Made by a program: the position numbers and the translations under genes
Shown here: in pieces, positions 27,498-35,446 of the stretch
Numbering within the stretch: position 1 is the first letter of the stretch
Layout of the letters: each line of letters opens with the position of its first letter
The notes under the pieces: generated by a model
The model's input: the letters and a program-made list of their open reading frames with translations, nothing else
Told to the model about the DNA's origin: nothing
The model's database searches: none
Assembly: GCA_017464225.1 (NCBI GenBank)
Contig: JAFUDW010000093.1
Coordinates: 27,490 to 91,489 of the forward strand
DNA from: Clostridia bacterium
GTDB taxonomy: Bacteria; Bacillota_A; Clostridia; Christensenellales; Aristaeellaceae
Length of the DNA: 64,000 bases
Reading direction: 5' to 3'

Positions 27498-27612
27498 ATC
27501 ATTTTCACCCGGAACGGCGTTTTTTTACTATACTTTTCCGGTTTTTTCATATATAATGTAAAATAGGTGTTTATGGGCACCGAAAACATGCAAGGAGAGT
27601 AAGCGAACGCAC

Positions 27613-28491
27613 ATGACGCAGCATCTGTTTTTTGTTCTGGCCGGCGTGCTGTTTGGCCTGGCCAACGTGATCCCAGGCGTTTCCGGCGGCACCATGGCCG
27701 TGGTATTCGGCGTATACGAGCGGCTGATCGGCATCCTGAGCGATCCGATCAAAGGCGTTAAAAAAGAATGGAGATTCCTGACAGCCTTCGTGCTGGGCGC
27801 GGGCATCGGCATCCTGGCCTTTGGCAAAATCATGAATTGGGTGCTGGAGCACTATCCCGCCCAGGCGGCCATGTTCTTCATCGGCGTTATCCTGGGCAGC
27901 CTGCCCATGCTTTTCCGCAGCGCCTTCATGCCGGGCAGAAAGGGGAGCAAAATACAGATCAGCGCTCCCACGCTCATCGCCTTTCTGGCGGGCTTCGCCA
28001 TCATGATCCCCATGATCCTGGCGGGCAACACAGACGAGGCCAAGGAAGCCGCCAAGGCCGGCGCCGCCCTGGGCGGCGTGAACGCCGGTCAGGCCTTGCT
28101 GATGCTGGTATACGGCGTCATCGCCAGCGCCACCATGATCATTCCGGGCATCAGCGGCTCCTTTGTCATGCTGCTGCTGGGCGTATACGGCAGGATCATC
28201 GCCGCCGTGGCCGCCTTGACCAGCAGCCAGATCGGCAGCGCCATCGCGCTGCTGCTGCCCTTTGGCATCGGCGTGGTGCTGGGGCTGGTGTTCTGCTCTA
28301 AGCTGATCAAATATCTGCTCAAAAAGTATCCCGCCGTCACCTACGCCGCCATCCTGGGCTTTGTGATCGGCAGCATCGGCTGCGTATTCCCGGGCTTTGG
28401 CAGCCTGGACGTGATCGGCATCGTCGCCATGATCGCCGGCATCGTGGTGCTCTGGGCCTGTGATCGGCTGACCCCCGCCGAGAAGGAGTAA
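27613..28491 (+). CDS. DUF368 polyprenyl-phosphate transporter family (PopT-like)
   Basis: 292 residues with about eight membrane helices. The two diagnostic internal repeats are NVIPGVSGGTMAVVFGVYE (about 18-36) and IIPGISGSFVMLLLGVYG (about 177-194). DUF368 proteins such as PopT recycle undecaprenyl phosphate across the membrane for cell-wall synthesis. The only nearby ribosome site, AAGGAGAG, is about 15 bases before ATG 27613, which is long. A -10 box TATAAT lies at 27552-27557 without a good -35. obgE follows after six bases, so they are likely co-transcribed. Confidence 0.88.
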   Translation: MTQHLFFVLAGVLFGLANVIPGVSGGTMAVVFGVYERLIGILSDPIKGVKKEWRFLTAFVLGAGIGILAFGKIMNWVLEHYPAQAAMFFIGVILGSLPMLFRSAFMPGRKGSKIQISAPTLIAFLAGFAIMIPMILAGNTDEAKEAAKAGAALGGVNAGQALLMLVYGVIASATMIIPGISGSFVMLLLGVYGRIIAAVAALTSSQIGSAIALLLPFGIGVVLGLVFCSKLIKYLLKKYPAVTYAAILGFVIGSIGCVFPGFGSLDVIGIVAMIAGIVVLWACDRLTPAEKE

Positions 28492-28497
28492 AGCGCC

Positions 28498-29757
28498 ATG
28501 GCATTGTTTGTGGATAAAGCGCCCTTTGTGGCCAAGGCGGGCAACGGCGGAAACGGCTGTGTGGCCTTCCACCGGGAAAAGTTTGTGCTCAACGGCGGTC
28601 CCGACGGCGGCGACGGCGGCCACGGCGGCAGCATCGTGCTGCTGGCCGACGGCAATATGCATACGCTGCTGGACTTCCGCATGAAGGCCAAATACCATGC
28701 CCAGAACGGCGAGGATGGCCGCGGCGGCCGCTGCACCGGCAAAAACGGCGAGGATCTGGTAGTGAAGGTGCCCGTTGGCACGGTAGTGCGCGGCGAAAAC
28801 GGCCAGATCGTGGCCGATATGTTTGAAGCGGGCCAGCGGCGCGTGCTGCTGCACGGTGGCCGGGGCGGCTGGGGCAACGCCCATTTCGCCACCCCCACCC
28901 GGCAGGCTCCCAACTTTGCCAAGCCCGGCGTGACCACCCAGCAGTTCAAATTCACGCTGGAGCTTAAAACCATTGCCGACGTGGGCCTGGTGGGCTTCCC
29001 CAACGTGGGTAAAAGCACCATCCTGAGCGTGGTCACGAAGGCCCAGCCCAAGATTGCCAACTATCATTTTACTACCCTGACGCCCAACCTGGGCATCGTG
29101 CGCCGCCACGGAATGGATTACGTGATGGCCGATATCCCCGGGCTGGTGGAAGGCGCCGCCGATGGCGCCGGGCTCGGCCACGATTTTCTGCGCCATGTGG
29201 AGCGCACAAGGCTGCTGGTGCACGTGATCGACATGGCGGGCAGCGAGGGCCGCGATCCCCTGGCGGATTTTGAGGCCATCAATCTGGAGCTCACGCGCTA
29301 CGGCGATCTGAAAAACAGGCCGCAAATCGTGGCGGCCAACAAGATGGATTTGCCCGACGGCGAGGAATACCTGAACATGTTCCGGGAAAAATATCCCGAT
29401 ATTCCGGTATTCGCCGTGTCCGCCGCCGCCCACAGAGGATTTGACGAACTGCTGGACGCCATTGAAGCCAGGCTCCGGGAGCTGCCGCCCGTTACGCCCT
29501 ACGAGCAGGAAGAATTCCTGGACGACCTGCCCGATCTGAGCGGCTACGCGGTCAAAAAGTCCGGCGGCGTGTACATTGTGGAAGGCGCGGCCATGGAGCG
29601 GCTTATCAACAGCGTGAACTTTGAGGATACCGACAGCATGAAATGGTTCCACCTGACGCTGCGCCGCATGGGCGTCATCGACGCGCTGCGCCGCGCGGGC
29701 GCGGGCGAGGGCGATACCGTGCAGATCGAGGATATGCAGTTTGACTTTATCGACTGA
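28498..29757 (+). CDS. obgE: GTPase Obg/CgtA
   Basis: 419 residues. A glycine-rich Obg fold (1-158) precedes the GTPase domain, with G1 GFPNVGKS (166-173), G3 DIPG (212-215) and G4 NKMD (281-284). The C-terminal OCT domain (about 345-419) is present, as in the Bacillus/Clostridium form. Obg is an essential ribosome-assembly and stress GTPase of the cytoplasm. The gene starts at ATG 28498, six bases after the DUF368 gene, and leads directly into an HD-hydrolase gene, forming a compact plus-strand run. Confidence 0.97.
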   Translation: MALFVDKAPFVAKAGNGGNGCVAFHREKFVLNGGPDGGDGGHGGSIVLLADGNMHTLLDFRMKAKYHAQNGEDGRGGRCTGKNGEDLVVKVPVGTVVRGENGQIVADMFEAGQRRVLLHGGRGGWGNAHFATPTRQAPNFAKPGVTTQQFKFTLELKTIADVGLVGFPNVGKSTILSVVTKAQPKIANYHFTTLTPNLGIVRRHGMDYVMADIPGLVEGAADGAGLGHDFLRHVERTRLLVHVIDMAGSEGRDPLADFEAINLELTRYGDLKNRPQIVAANKMDLPDGEEYLNMFREKYPDIPVFAVSAAAHRGFDELLDAIEARLRELPPVTPYEQEEFLDDLPDLSGYAVKKSGGVYIVEGAAMERLINSVNFEDTDSMKWFHLTLRRMGVIDALRRAGAGEGDTVQIEDMQFDFID

Positions 29758-29774
29758 TCGTGGGAGGGCTGCCG

Positions 29775-30338
29775 ATGGACCCGAGGGAATACCTGCAAAT
29801 GCTGCATATGGCGGAGCGGCTGAAGGATACGCCGCGCCACTGCACCACCAGCCGCGGCCGCATCGAGAGCGTGGCTGAACACAGCTGGCGCATCGCCCTG
29901 ATGGCTTATTGGGCAAGGCACGAGTTTCCCGATCTGGATATGGATAAGGTGATCTGCATGTGCCTGATCCACGATCTGGGTGAATGCTTCACCGGGGATA
30001 TCCCCACCTTCATCAAGACAGACAGCGACCGGAAAACAGAGGACAGCATGCTGCTGCAATGGGTGGATACCCTGCCGCCGGAGGTGTGCCGGGATATGCG
30101 CGCCCTGTACGCCGAGATGGACGCCCAGCGGACTCCGGAATCCCGGCTGTACAAGGCGCTGGACAAGCTGGAGGCCGTGATCCAGCATAACGAATCCCCC
30201 CTCCGCACCTGGGAACCCCACGAATATGAACTAAATAAAACCTACGCCTTCGACGCCATAGCCTTTTCCGACTGGCTGACCGAGCTGCGGCGGGAGATCC
30301 TGGCGGATACTATGAACAAGATCGAAACCGAAGAATGA
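29775..30338 (+). CDS. HD-domain hydrolase (YfbR/HDDC2 type)
   Basis: About 187 residues forming one HD domain. Metal-ligand residues seen: H36 in ESVAEHSWR, H66-D67 in LIHDLGE, and a later D in YKALDKLEAVIQH. This is the pattern of YfbR-like 5'-deoxynucleotidases; phosphohydrolase activity on nucleotides is expected but not shown. ATG 29775 follows GGGAGGG; the GTG at 29760 precedes that site. It begins 17 bases after obgE and is followed closely by an esterase gene. Confidence 0.85.
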   Translation: MDPREYLQMLHMAERLKDTPRHCTTSRGRIESVAEHSWRIALMAYWARHEFPDLDMDKVICMCLIHDLGECFTGDIPTFIKTDSDRKTEDSMLLQWVDTLPPEVCRDMRALYAEMDAQRTPESRLYKALDKLEAVIQHNESPLRTWEPHEYELNKTYAFDAIAFSDWLTELRREILADTMNKIETEE

Positions 30339-30353
30339 CAGGAGATGATCCCC

Positions 30354-31130
30354 ATGCGTCACGAATGCATCGTTTTGCCCGAAACCGGCGTGGAGCTTGA
30401 AACTTACCTGACCGATAACCGGGCGGTGGAGCCCGAGCGCCGCCGCCCGCTGGCGCTGATCTTTCCCGGCGGGGGCTACCATTTCCGTTCCGACCGGGAG
30501 GCCGAGCCCGTTGCCCTGCGGCTGCTGGGCCTGGGCATCCAGGCGGTGATCGTCCGTTATTCCGTGGCTCCCGCCCGCTATCCCCAAGCCCTGCGGGAGG
30601 CTGCCGAGGCCGTGGCTTACGCCCACGCCCATGCCGAGGAATGGCTGTGCGACGCGCGCAAGGTGGCCGTGCTGGGCTTTTCGGCGGGCGGCCACGCGGC
30701 GGCGCACATCGGCGTCCGCTGGCAGGAGCAGAAGCAGGGCGCGGCCTGCCGCCCCGACGCCATGATCCTGTGCTACCCCGTGATCACCTCCGGCCCCCAC
30801 GCCCACCGAGGCTCCATCGATAACCTGCTGGGCGAAGAGCAAAAAGCGCTGATCGACGCAGTGTCGCTGGAAAAGCACGTGAGCGACCAAACGCCGCCCA
30901 CCTTCCTATGGCATACCTGGGAGGACGAGGGAGTGCCCGTGGAAAACAGCCTGCTGCTTGCCTGCGCCCTGCGGGAGCACGGCGTTCCCTGCGAAATGCA
31001 TATTTACCAGCGCGGCGGCCACGGCATGTCGCTGAGCAATGACGAAGTATATCCGCCCTGGCACGACAACATCCATCCCGAATGCCAGGGCTGGATCGAT
31101 ATGGCGGCCCGGTGGCTGAAACAACTGTAA
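30354..31130 (+). CDS. Alpha/beta-hydrolase (acetyl-esterase type)
   Basis: About 258 residues with no signal peptide, so cytoplasmic. The oxyanion segment FPGGGYHF (37-44) and the nucleophile elbow GFSAG (108-112, S110) mark the alpha/beta-hydrolase fold. HTWEDEGVP and GGHGMS near the end supply the likely Asp and His. It resembles Aes/BD-FAE enzymes that remove acetyl groups from carbohydrates or other small esters. ATG 30354 lies nine bases after AGGAG; the ATG at 30345 is too close. It sits in the obgE run, 15 bases after the HD gene. Confidence 0.85.
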   Translation: MRHECIVLPETGVELETYLTDNRAVEPERRRPLALIFPGGGYHFRSDREAEPVALRLLGLGIQAVIVRYSVAPARYPQALREAAEAVAYAHAHAEEWLCDARKVAVLGFSAGGHAAAHIGVRWQEQKQGAACRPDAMILCYPVITSGPHAHRGSIDNLLGEEQKALIDAVSLEKHVSDQTPPTFLWHTWEDEGVPVENSLLLACALREHGVPCEMHIYQRGGHGMSLSNDEVYPPWHDNIHPECQGWIDMAARWLKQL

Positions 31131-31145
31131 AGGAGAAAAAGAATC

Positions 31146-32291
31146 ATGAAGCTGCTCATCAAAAACGCACTGATCCACGACAGCGTCAACCGCGAACCCT
31201 ACGCGGGCGATATCCTGGTGGAGGACGGCAAAATCAGCCGCATCGCGCCCGTCATCGATTACCCCGGCGCCGATATCTTTAACGCCCAGGGCATGAACGC
31301 CTACGCCGGTTTTGTGGACGCCCACTCCCATCTGGGCCTGGCGGGCTACGGCATCGGCTACGAGGGCATGGACTACAACGAAATGAACGACATCGTTACC
31401 CCCCACCTGCGGGGCATCGACGGCTTCAAGCCCATGCAGCCCTCGCTGGAGCACGCCTCCCGCGCCGGCGTCACCACCGTTTGCGTGGGCCCCGGCAGCG
31501 CAAACGTGCTGGGCGGCACCTTCTTTGCCGTAAAAACGGTGGGCCGCCGGGTGGACGATATGATCGTAAAGGATCCCATCGCCATGAAGTGCGCCTTTGG
31601 CGAAAACCCCAAGCGCTGCTACCGAGACAAGTGCGACACCAGCCGCATGACCACCGCCGCCAAGCTGCGCGAAATGCTGTTCAAGGCCCGGGAATATGAG
31701 CGCAAGATCGCCGCCGCGGGCGACGACGAAAGCAAGCTTCCCCCCTTTGATATGAAGCTGGAGGCCCTGTGCCCGGTGATCCGCGGCGAACTTCCCCTCA
31801 AGGCCCACGCCCACGCCGCCGAGGATATCTTTACCGCCATCCGCATCGCCAAGGAATTTGGCTGCAAGCTGACGCTGGAGCACGTGACCGAGGGCCATCT
31901 GATCGTGGAGGAGCTGGTGGAAGCCGGTTATCCCTGCGCCGTGGGTCCCAGCCTGGGCGACGCCAGCAAATGGGAGCTGCGCAACATGAGCTTCACCACC
32001 CCCGGCATCCTGGCCCGCGCCGGCGTCAAGGTGAGCATCATCACCGACGCCGACGTGATCCCCCAGGAGTATCTGCCCCTGTGCGCCGGGCTGGCCGTCA
32101 AGAGCGGCATGGATCCCTTCGACGCCCTGCAGGCCATCACCATCAACCCGGCCATGCACGCCGGCATCCAGGATCGCGTGGGCTCTCTGGAGCCCGGCAA
32201 GGACGCCGATATCGTGATCACCAACGGCGATCCCTTTGAGGTGAATACCCGCGTCTGCGCCGTATTTGTCAACGGCAAAAACATCCTGTAA
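31146..32291 (+). CDS. Amidohydrolase (imidazolonepropionase-like)
   Basis: 381 residues with the composite TIM-barrel amidohydrolase fold. Metal ligands: H60 and H62 in DAHSHLG, later histidines in KAHAHAAED and LEHVTEG, and the aspartate in ITDADV. The C-terminal beta-sandwich ends with GSLEPGKDADIVITNGDPF, the usual closing motif of the family. Members hydrolyse cyclic amides, ureas or peptides; the substrate is not apparent. It starts 15 bases after the esterase gene, behind AAAGGAG. Confidence 0.88.
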   Translation: MKLLIKNALIHDSVNREPYAGDILVEDGKISRIAPVIDYPGADIFNAQGMNAYAGFVDAHSHLGLAGYGIGYEGMDYNEMNDIVTPHLRGIDGFKPMQPSLEHASRAGVTTVCVGPGSANVLGGTFFAVKTVGRRVDDMIVKDPIAMKCAFGENPKRCYRDKCDTSRMTTAAKLREMLFKAREYERKIAAAGDDESKLPPFDMKLEALCPVIRGELPLKAHAHAAEDIFTAIRIAKEFGCKLTLEHVTEGHLIVEELVEAGYPCAVGPSLGDASKWELRNMSFTTPGILARAGVKVSIITDADVIPQEYLPLCAGLAVKSGMDPFDALQAITINPAMHAGIQDRVGSLEPGKDADIVITNGDPFEVNTRVCAVFVNGKNIL

Positions 32292-32311
32292 TACGCATTG
32301 GGAGGCATAGC

Positions 32312-32950
32312 ATGCAAACCTTTGACCGGGTCGCCATCAAGGAAGAGGCAAAAAACGTATTCAGCCGCAACCGCAGCCTTTGCGTCAGCATGATGCTGAT
32401 CATCGTTGTGGCCGAATTGATCCTCTCCACCGTTTCGGCGGGCTTTCTGGGCATTCTGTTCAGCGGCATCATCGCGGTGACCGCCGCCGGATTCTTTACA
32501 AAGTGCTGGCAGGATGCCCCCATCGGCGTATCGGAGGCGCTGTCCGATACCTTTGACGAAGGCTTTCTGCGCAAAATGGGCGGCATGCTGTGGATGCAGC
32601 TCAAGGTGTTCCTCTGGTCGCTGCTCTTCGTCATTCCCGGCATCATCAAAAGCTACAGCTATGCCCTGACGCCCTATATCCTTTCCGATTATCCCAACGT
32701 GCTGCCCATGGAGGCCTGCAGGCTCAGCGAAAAGATGATGCGCGGTCACCGGGTGGATTACTTTGTGACCGAGCTCAGCTTTCTGGGCTGGGGCCTGCTT
32801 TCCGCCGTGACCATGGGCATCCTGCACGTGCTGTACGTGGGGCCCTACATTGAGCTGACCCAGGCCGGCATATACGAGGAGCTCAAACAGATCGCCCTGG
32901 ACACCGGCGCGGTGACCCAGGCCGAGCTGGATGGGGAAGCCATCTACTGA
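32312..32950 (+). CDS. DUF975-family membrane protein
   Basis: 212 residues with about four or five membrane helices. Pattern of the DUF975 family: MQTFDRVAIKEEAKN at the start, a central WMQLKVFLWSLLFVIPGIIKSYSYAL split across a helix, and ILSDYPNV followed by SEKMMRGHR. DUF975 proteins are integral membrane proteins of Firmicutes with no settled function. The ribosome site GGGAGG precedes ATG 32312. The next small gene follows after eight bases. Confidence 0.85.
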   Translation: MQTFDRVAIKEEAKNVFSRNRSLCVSMMLIIVVAELILSTVSAGFLGILFSGIIAVTAAGFFTKCWQDAPIGVSEALSDTFDEGFLRKMGGMLWMQLKVFLWSLLFVIPGIIKSYSYALTPYILSDYPNVLPMEACRLSEKMMRGHRVDYFVTELSFLGWGLLSAVTMGILHVLYVGPYIELTQAGIYEELKQIALDTGAVTQAELDGEAIY

Positions 32951-32958
32951 GGCGCGTT

Positions 32959-33243
32959 ATGCAGGCGAAAAAGATCCTTCAATGGGCCATCCTGGCCGCG
33001 TTGGCCGCGGCCTCAACGCTCAACATCCTGTACCTGACCGGCAAGCTCGGCCAGCACGCGGCTACCTACGGCTTTCTGCTGGTGCTGGCCTGCTTTGCCG
33101 CCCATCTGCTGCTCAAACGGCGGTATGCCGACGCCCCCGTAACCGAGAATAACCGCCTGCAAAACCTTCGCGGCGCCGTTACGGCGGCGTTCGCCGTGGT
33201 CTGGCTGGTCAGCACGGGGCTGGCCTTCGTGTGGCTGGGCTGA
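32959..33243 (+). CDS. Small hydrophobic membrane protein
   Basis: 94 residues. Hydrophobic stretches at about 8-26 (WAILAALAAASTLNILYL), 34-48 (YGFLLVLACFAAHLL) and 72-92 (VTAAFAVVWLVSTGLAFVWL) predict three helices joined by short charged loops. I do not recognise a family. It is tightly placed after the DUF975 gene and before the membrane LuxR regulator, so it is probably co-transcribed. Codon use matches its neighbours. Confidence 0.6.
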   Translation: MQAKKILQWAILAALAAASTLNILYLTGKLGQHAATYGFLLVLACFAAHLLLKRRYADAPVTENNRLQNLRGAVTAAFAVVWLVSTGLAFVWLG

Positions 33244-33268
33244 TCGTACGATCAAAAGGCAACAAGCA

Positions 33269-34777
33269 ATGGTAAACAGAACAAATGAACGACAAGCCGT
33301 ATGGAACGGCGGCAAAGAAAGCCTGAAAGTCCTGCGGAACAGCCTTGCCAGCGTTTTCACGGCGCAAGGCGGGCCGCGGTTGTTCCTGGACGCGATCCCA
33401 CTCAGCGCAAACCTGACCTGCATGTTCGGCGCTTTCGTCTTTCTCCAGTTCACCGTCCTGGGGCTGGCGAACCACGCGGGCGAGGGCTATCTCTCCACCG
33501 GACAGCGCGATCTGGTATATTACGCGCTGCAAATATTTGTGATCCTGGGCTATTTGCTGCACGCCCTGTATCGCCGCCGTTTCGCCGAAAGGCGCGGCGT
33601 CAGCGCCGTGGCGCGCGGCGTTTTCGGCCTGTTCTTCGCCTGCGTGATCCTGCTGTGCGCTTTGGGCCATGATTCTCTGCTGTATGTGATCGTTTCCATG
33701 GCCGCGGGCCTGTGCGTGGGCGCGATCGGCGGCACGGCGCATGTTCGGATGAGCCTGGCCGCCGCAGGCAGCGCGGCTGTGGCCCGATCCATGGGCTTGG
33801 GCAGCAGCGCCGCCGTCGTGCTGCAATACCTGCTGCAAATCCGGTGGGGCGTATCGCCGCTGCTGCCGGTTTTCATGGGGGCGGCCTTTGCCCTTTTCGC
33901 TTTCACGCTGACGCGCACTCCGCCGCAGGCGGCCCAGGCATCGGATCAAGCGTCTCATCCCGCGCCGACCCGGCGGATCGTGTTTTCGGTGCTGATCGCG
34001 TCCACCTTCATATTGTTCGCCTGCTTTTACAATGAATCCATCCATCATCTGATGATCCAGTCCGGCTATGCCAGCAGCGTATACAGCTGGCCGCGGCTGA
34101 TGATGATCCCTGTTTATCTGCTGTTTACCGTGACCGGGGACAGGAAAAACGGCAGGTATATGCCCATCGTCTCCTTATACATCATGCTGATCGCGCTGCT
34201 GAACGTCATTTTGATCGGCAATTCGGGCTCGTACTGGCTCAATATGTGCTTTTTCTACTTTGCCATCGCCGCGTATACCTGCTATTATCTGCTCACCTTC
34301 TGGCGCTTGGCGCCGCAAACGCGGCATCCGACGTTCTGGGCGCCCTTTGGCCGCATGCTGGACAGCGTCATGGTGCTGTTCACCGGAGCGATCCGGCTTT
34401 CCACGCTGCCGGCCCCGGTGGTGCTTGGCGTGGATATCGCAGGCGTGGCCCTGGTCATCCTGCTGATGGCCCTGGGCGGGGATTTCAATCTGAGCGATCC
34501 GCCCCAGCCCGCTCCCGCCGCGCCCGAAGCGCCTCCCCTGCTCACCCCGGAGGAAACGCTGGAGCGGATGCGCCGTCGCTACGCGCTGACCGATCGGGAG
34601 ATGGACGTGCTGCAAAAGCTCCTGCTGACCGACGACGAATTGCAGCCCATCGCCGACAGCCTGTTCATCTCCCGCCGGGTGCTGGGCCGTCATATTTCCG
34701 CTCTGTATCAAAAGACCGGCGCAAAAAGCCGCGTGGGCCTTTATCAGATCTATCACGCCCTGTCCCGCGAACGCTGA
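33269..34777 (+). CDS. Membrane-anchored LuxR-type regulator
   Basis: 502 residues. The first 415 or so form a polytopic membrane domain of around ten to twelve helices. The C-terminal 65 residues are a LuxR/GerE helix-turn-helix: YALTDREMDVLQKLLLTDDE then IADSLFISRRVLGRHISALYQKTGAKSRVGLY. This class of one-component regulators in Clostridia and Actinobacteria couples a transporter-like sensor directly to DNA binding. The start is weakly marked (GGCAACAAGCA before ATG 33269). The gene ends in a strong terminator. Target genes are not evident; the BspA-like gene lies next. Confidence 0.85.
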   Translation: MVNRTNERQAVWNGGKESLKVLRNSLASVFTAQGGPRLFLDAIPLSANLTCMFGAFVFLQFTVLGLANHAGEGYLSTGQRDLVYYALQIFVILGYLLHALYRRRFAERRGVSAVARGVFGLFFACVILLCALGHDSLLYVIVSMAAGLCVGAIGGTAHVRMSLAAAGSAAVARSMGLGSSAAVVLQYLLQIRWGVSPLLPVFMGAAFALFAFTLTRTPPQAAQASDQASHPAPTRRIVFSVLIASTFILFACFYNESIHHLMIQSGYASSVYSWPRLMMIPVYLLFTVTGDRKNGRYMPIVSLYIMLIALLNVILIGNSGSYWLNMCFFYFAIAAYTCYYLLTFWRLAPQTRHPTFWAPFGRMLDSVMVLFTGAIRLSTLPAPVVLGVDIAGVALVILLMALGGDFNLSDPPQPAPAAPEAPPLLTPEETLERMRRRYALTDREMDVLQKLLLTDDELQPIADSLFISRRVLGRHISALYQKTGAKSRVGLYQIYHALSRER

Positions 34778-34796
34778 CTGCGGCGTAAAACCGAAT

Positions 34797-34839
34797 GCCC
34801 CCGTTTTTCCAAAATACCGGAAAAACGGGGGCGTTTTTT
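34797..34839 (+). terminator. Terminator after the LuxR-type gene
   Basis: GCCCCCGTTTTTCC (34797-34810) pairs perfectly with GGAAAAACGGGGGC (34819-34832) and is followed by GTTTTTT. Confidence 0.92.
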
Positions 34840-34881
34840 GCAGGTTGGCACACATGTGACCTGCCAAAATCCGACCGGAAT

Positions 34882-34931
34882 TGATATAGTATGCTTGGTG
34901 AATTGTCTGCGTCAGCGTTCCAGCGCTGACG
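34882..34931 (+). promoter_or_regulatory. Extended -10 box and 5' UTR hairpin of the BspA-like gene
   Basis: TGATATAGT (34882-34890) is an extended -10 box without a recognisable -35. Downstream, CGTCAGCG (34910-34917) pairs with CGCTGACG (34924-34931) in the leader. Just upstream, GCAGGT...ACCTGC (34840-34864) encloses the palindrome CACATGTG and may be an operator. Confidence 0.45.
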
Positions 34932-34975
34932 GCAGCTGAACCGAAGCATCATACGAAAAGGAGGCATCTGGCAGT

Positions 34976-35389
34976 ATGAAGATGTTATTCAGGGTTTTAC
35001 TGACTTTGGTTCTGGTCATGGGGATGGCCTTCGCGCTGCATGGGGCGGCAATGGCGGAGGAGGACACCACCTGGCAGGAGGACTTTACCTATACGACCTC
35101 GGCGTACAAGCTGATCCTGAGCAAGTACAACGGCACGGCGGAAAACCTGACCATCCCCGCCACGGCCCGGATCGGCGGCGCGGAGTACACCGTGCAGCTG
35201 GCCCCGGACTGCCACGAGTTCTTTCGTTACAAAAGCAAGCTGAACACCGTCACCTTCGCGCCCGGCGTGGATACGGGCCTTGTTACAAACGTGCGCAACA
35301 TGTTTGCCAGTTGCAGCAATTTGACAAGTGTGAGTGGTCTGACCGACGTGCACAGCGTCGTCGATATGCAAAATATGTTCAATTCCTGA
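34976..35389 (+). CDS. N-terminal open segment of the BspA-like gene
   Basis: 137 codons up to the first in-frame TGA. This segment alone has the promoter, ribosome binding site and signal peptide, followed by a non-repeat domain (FTYTTSAYKLILSKYNGTAEN) and the first two DUF285 repeats. If no readthrough occurs, only this short secreted fragment is made from the normal start. Confidence 0.5.
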   Translation: MKMLFRVLLTLVLVMGMAFALHGAAMAEEDTTWQEDFTYTTSAYKLILSKYNGTAENLTIPATARIGGAEYTVQLAPDCHEFFRYKSKLNTVTFAPGVDTGLVTNVRNMFASCSNLTSVSGLTDVHSVVDMQNMFNS

Positions 35390-35446
35390 TCCAAGCTGAC
35401 AAGCATCGAGGGGATCGGAAGCTGGGATACCAGCCATGTCACCAAC

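Noticed and set aside
27487..27526. A rho-independent terminator (ACGCCG/CGGCGT then a T-run) on the plus strand
   Set aside because: No plus-strand gene ends upstream of it; the neighbouring gene is on the minus strand and starts there. The six-base stem with a long loop is probably incidental.
27571..29916. A 781-codon open frame on the minus strand
   Set aside because: Antisense to the DUF368 gene and obgE; no domain-like sequence and no ribosome site.
35387..35389. TGA as selenocysteine in the BspA-like gene
   Set aside because: A Cys is expected there, but the protein is a surface repeat protein, no SECIS-like hairpin is evident immediately downstream and a second, different stop (TAG at a Trp site) also occurs. 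Nonsense mutation is simpler.
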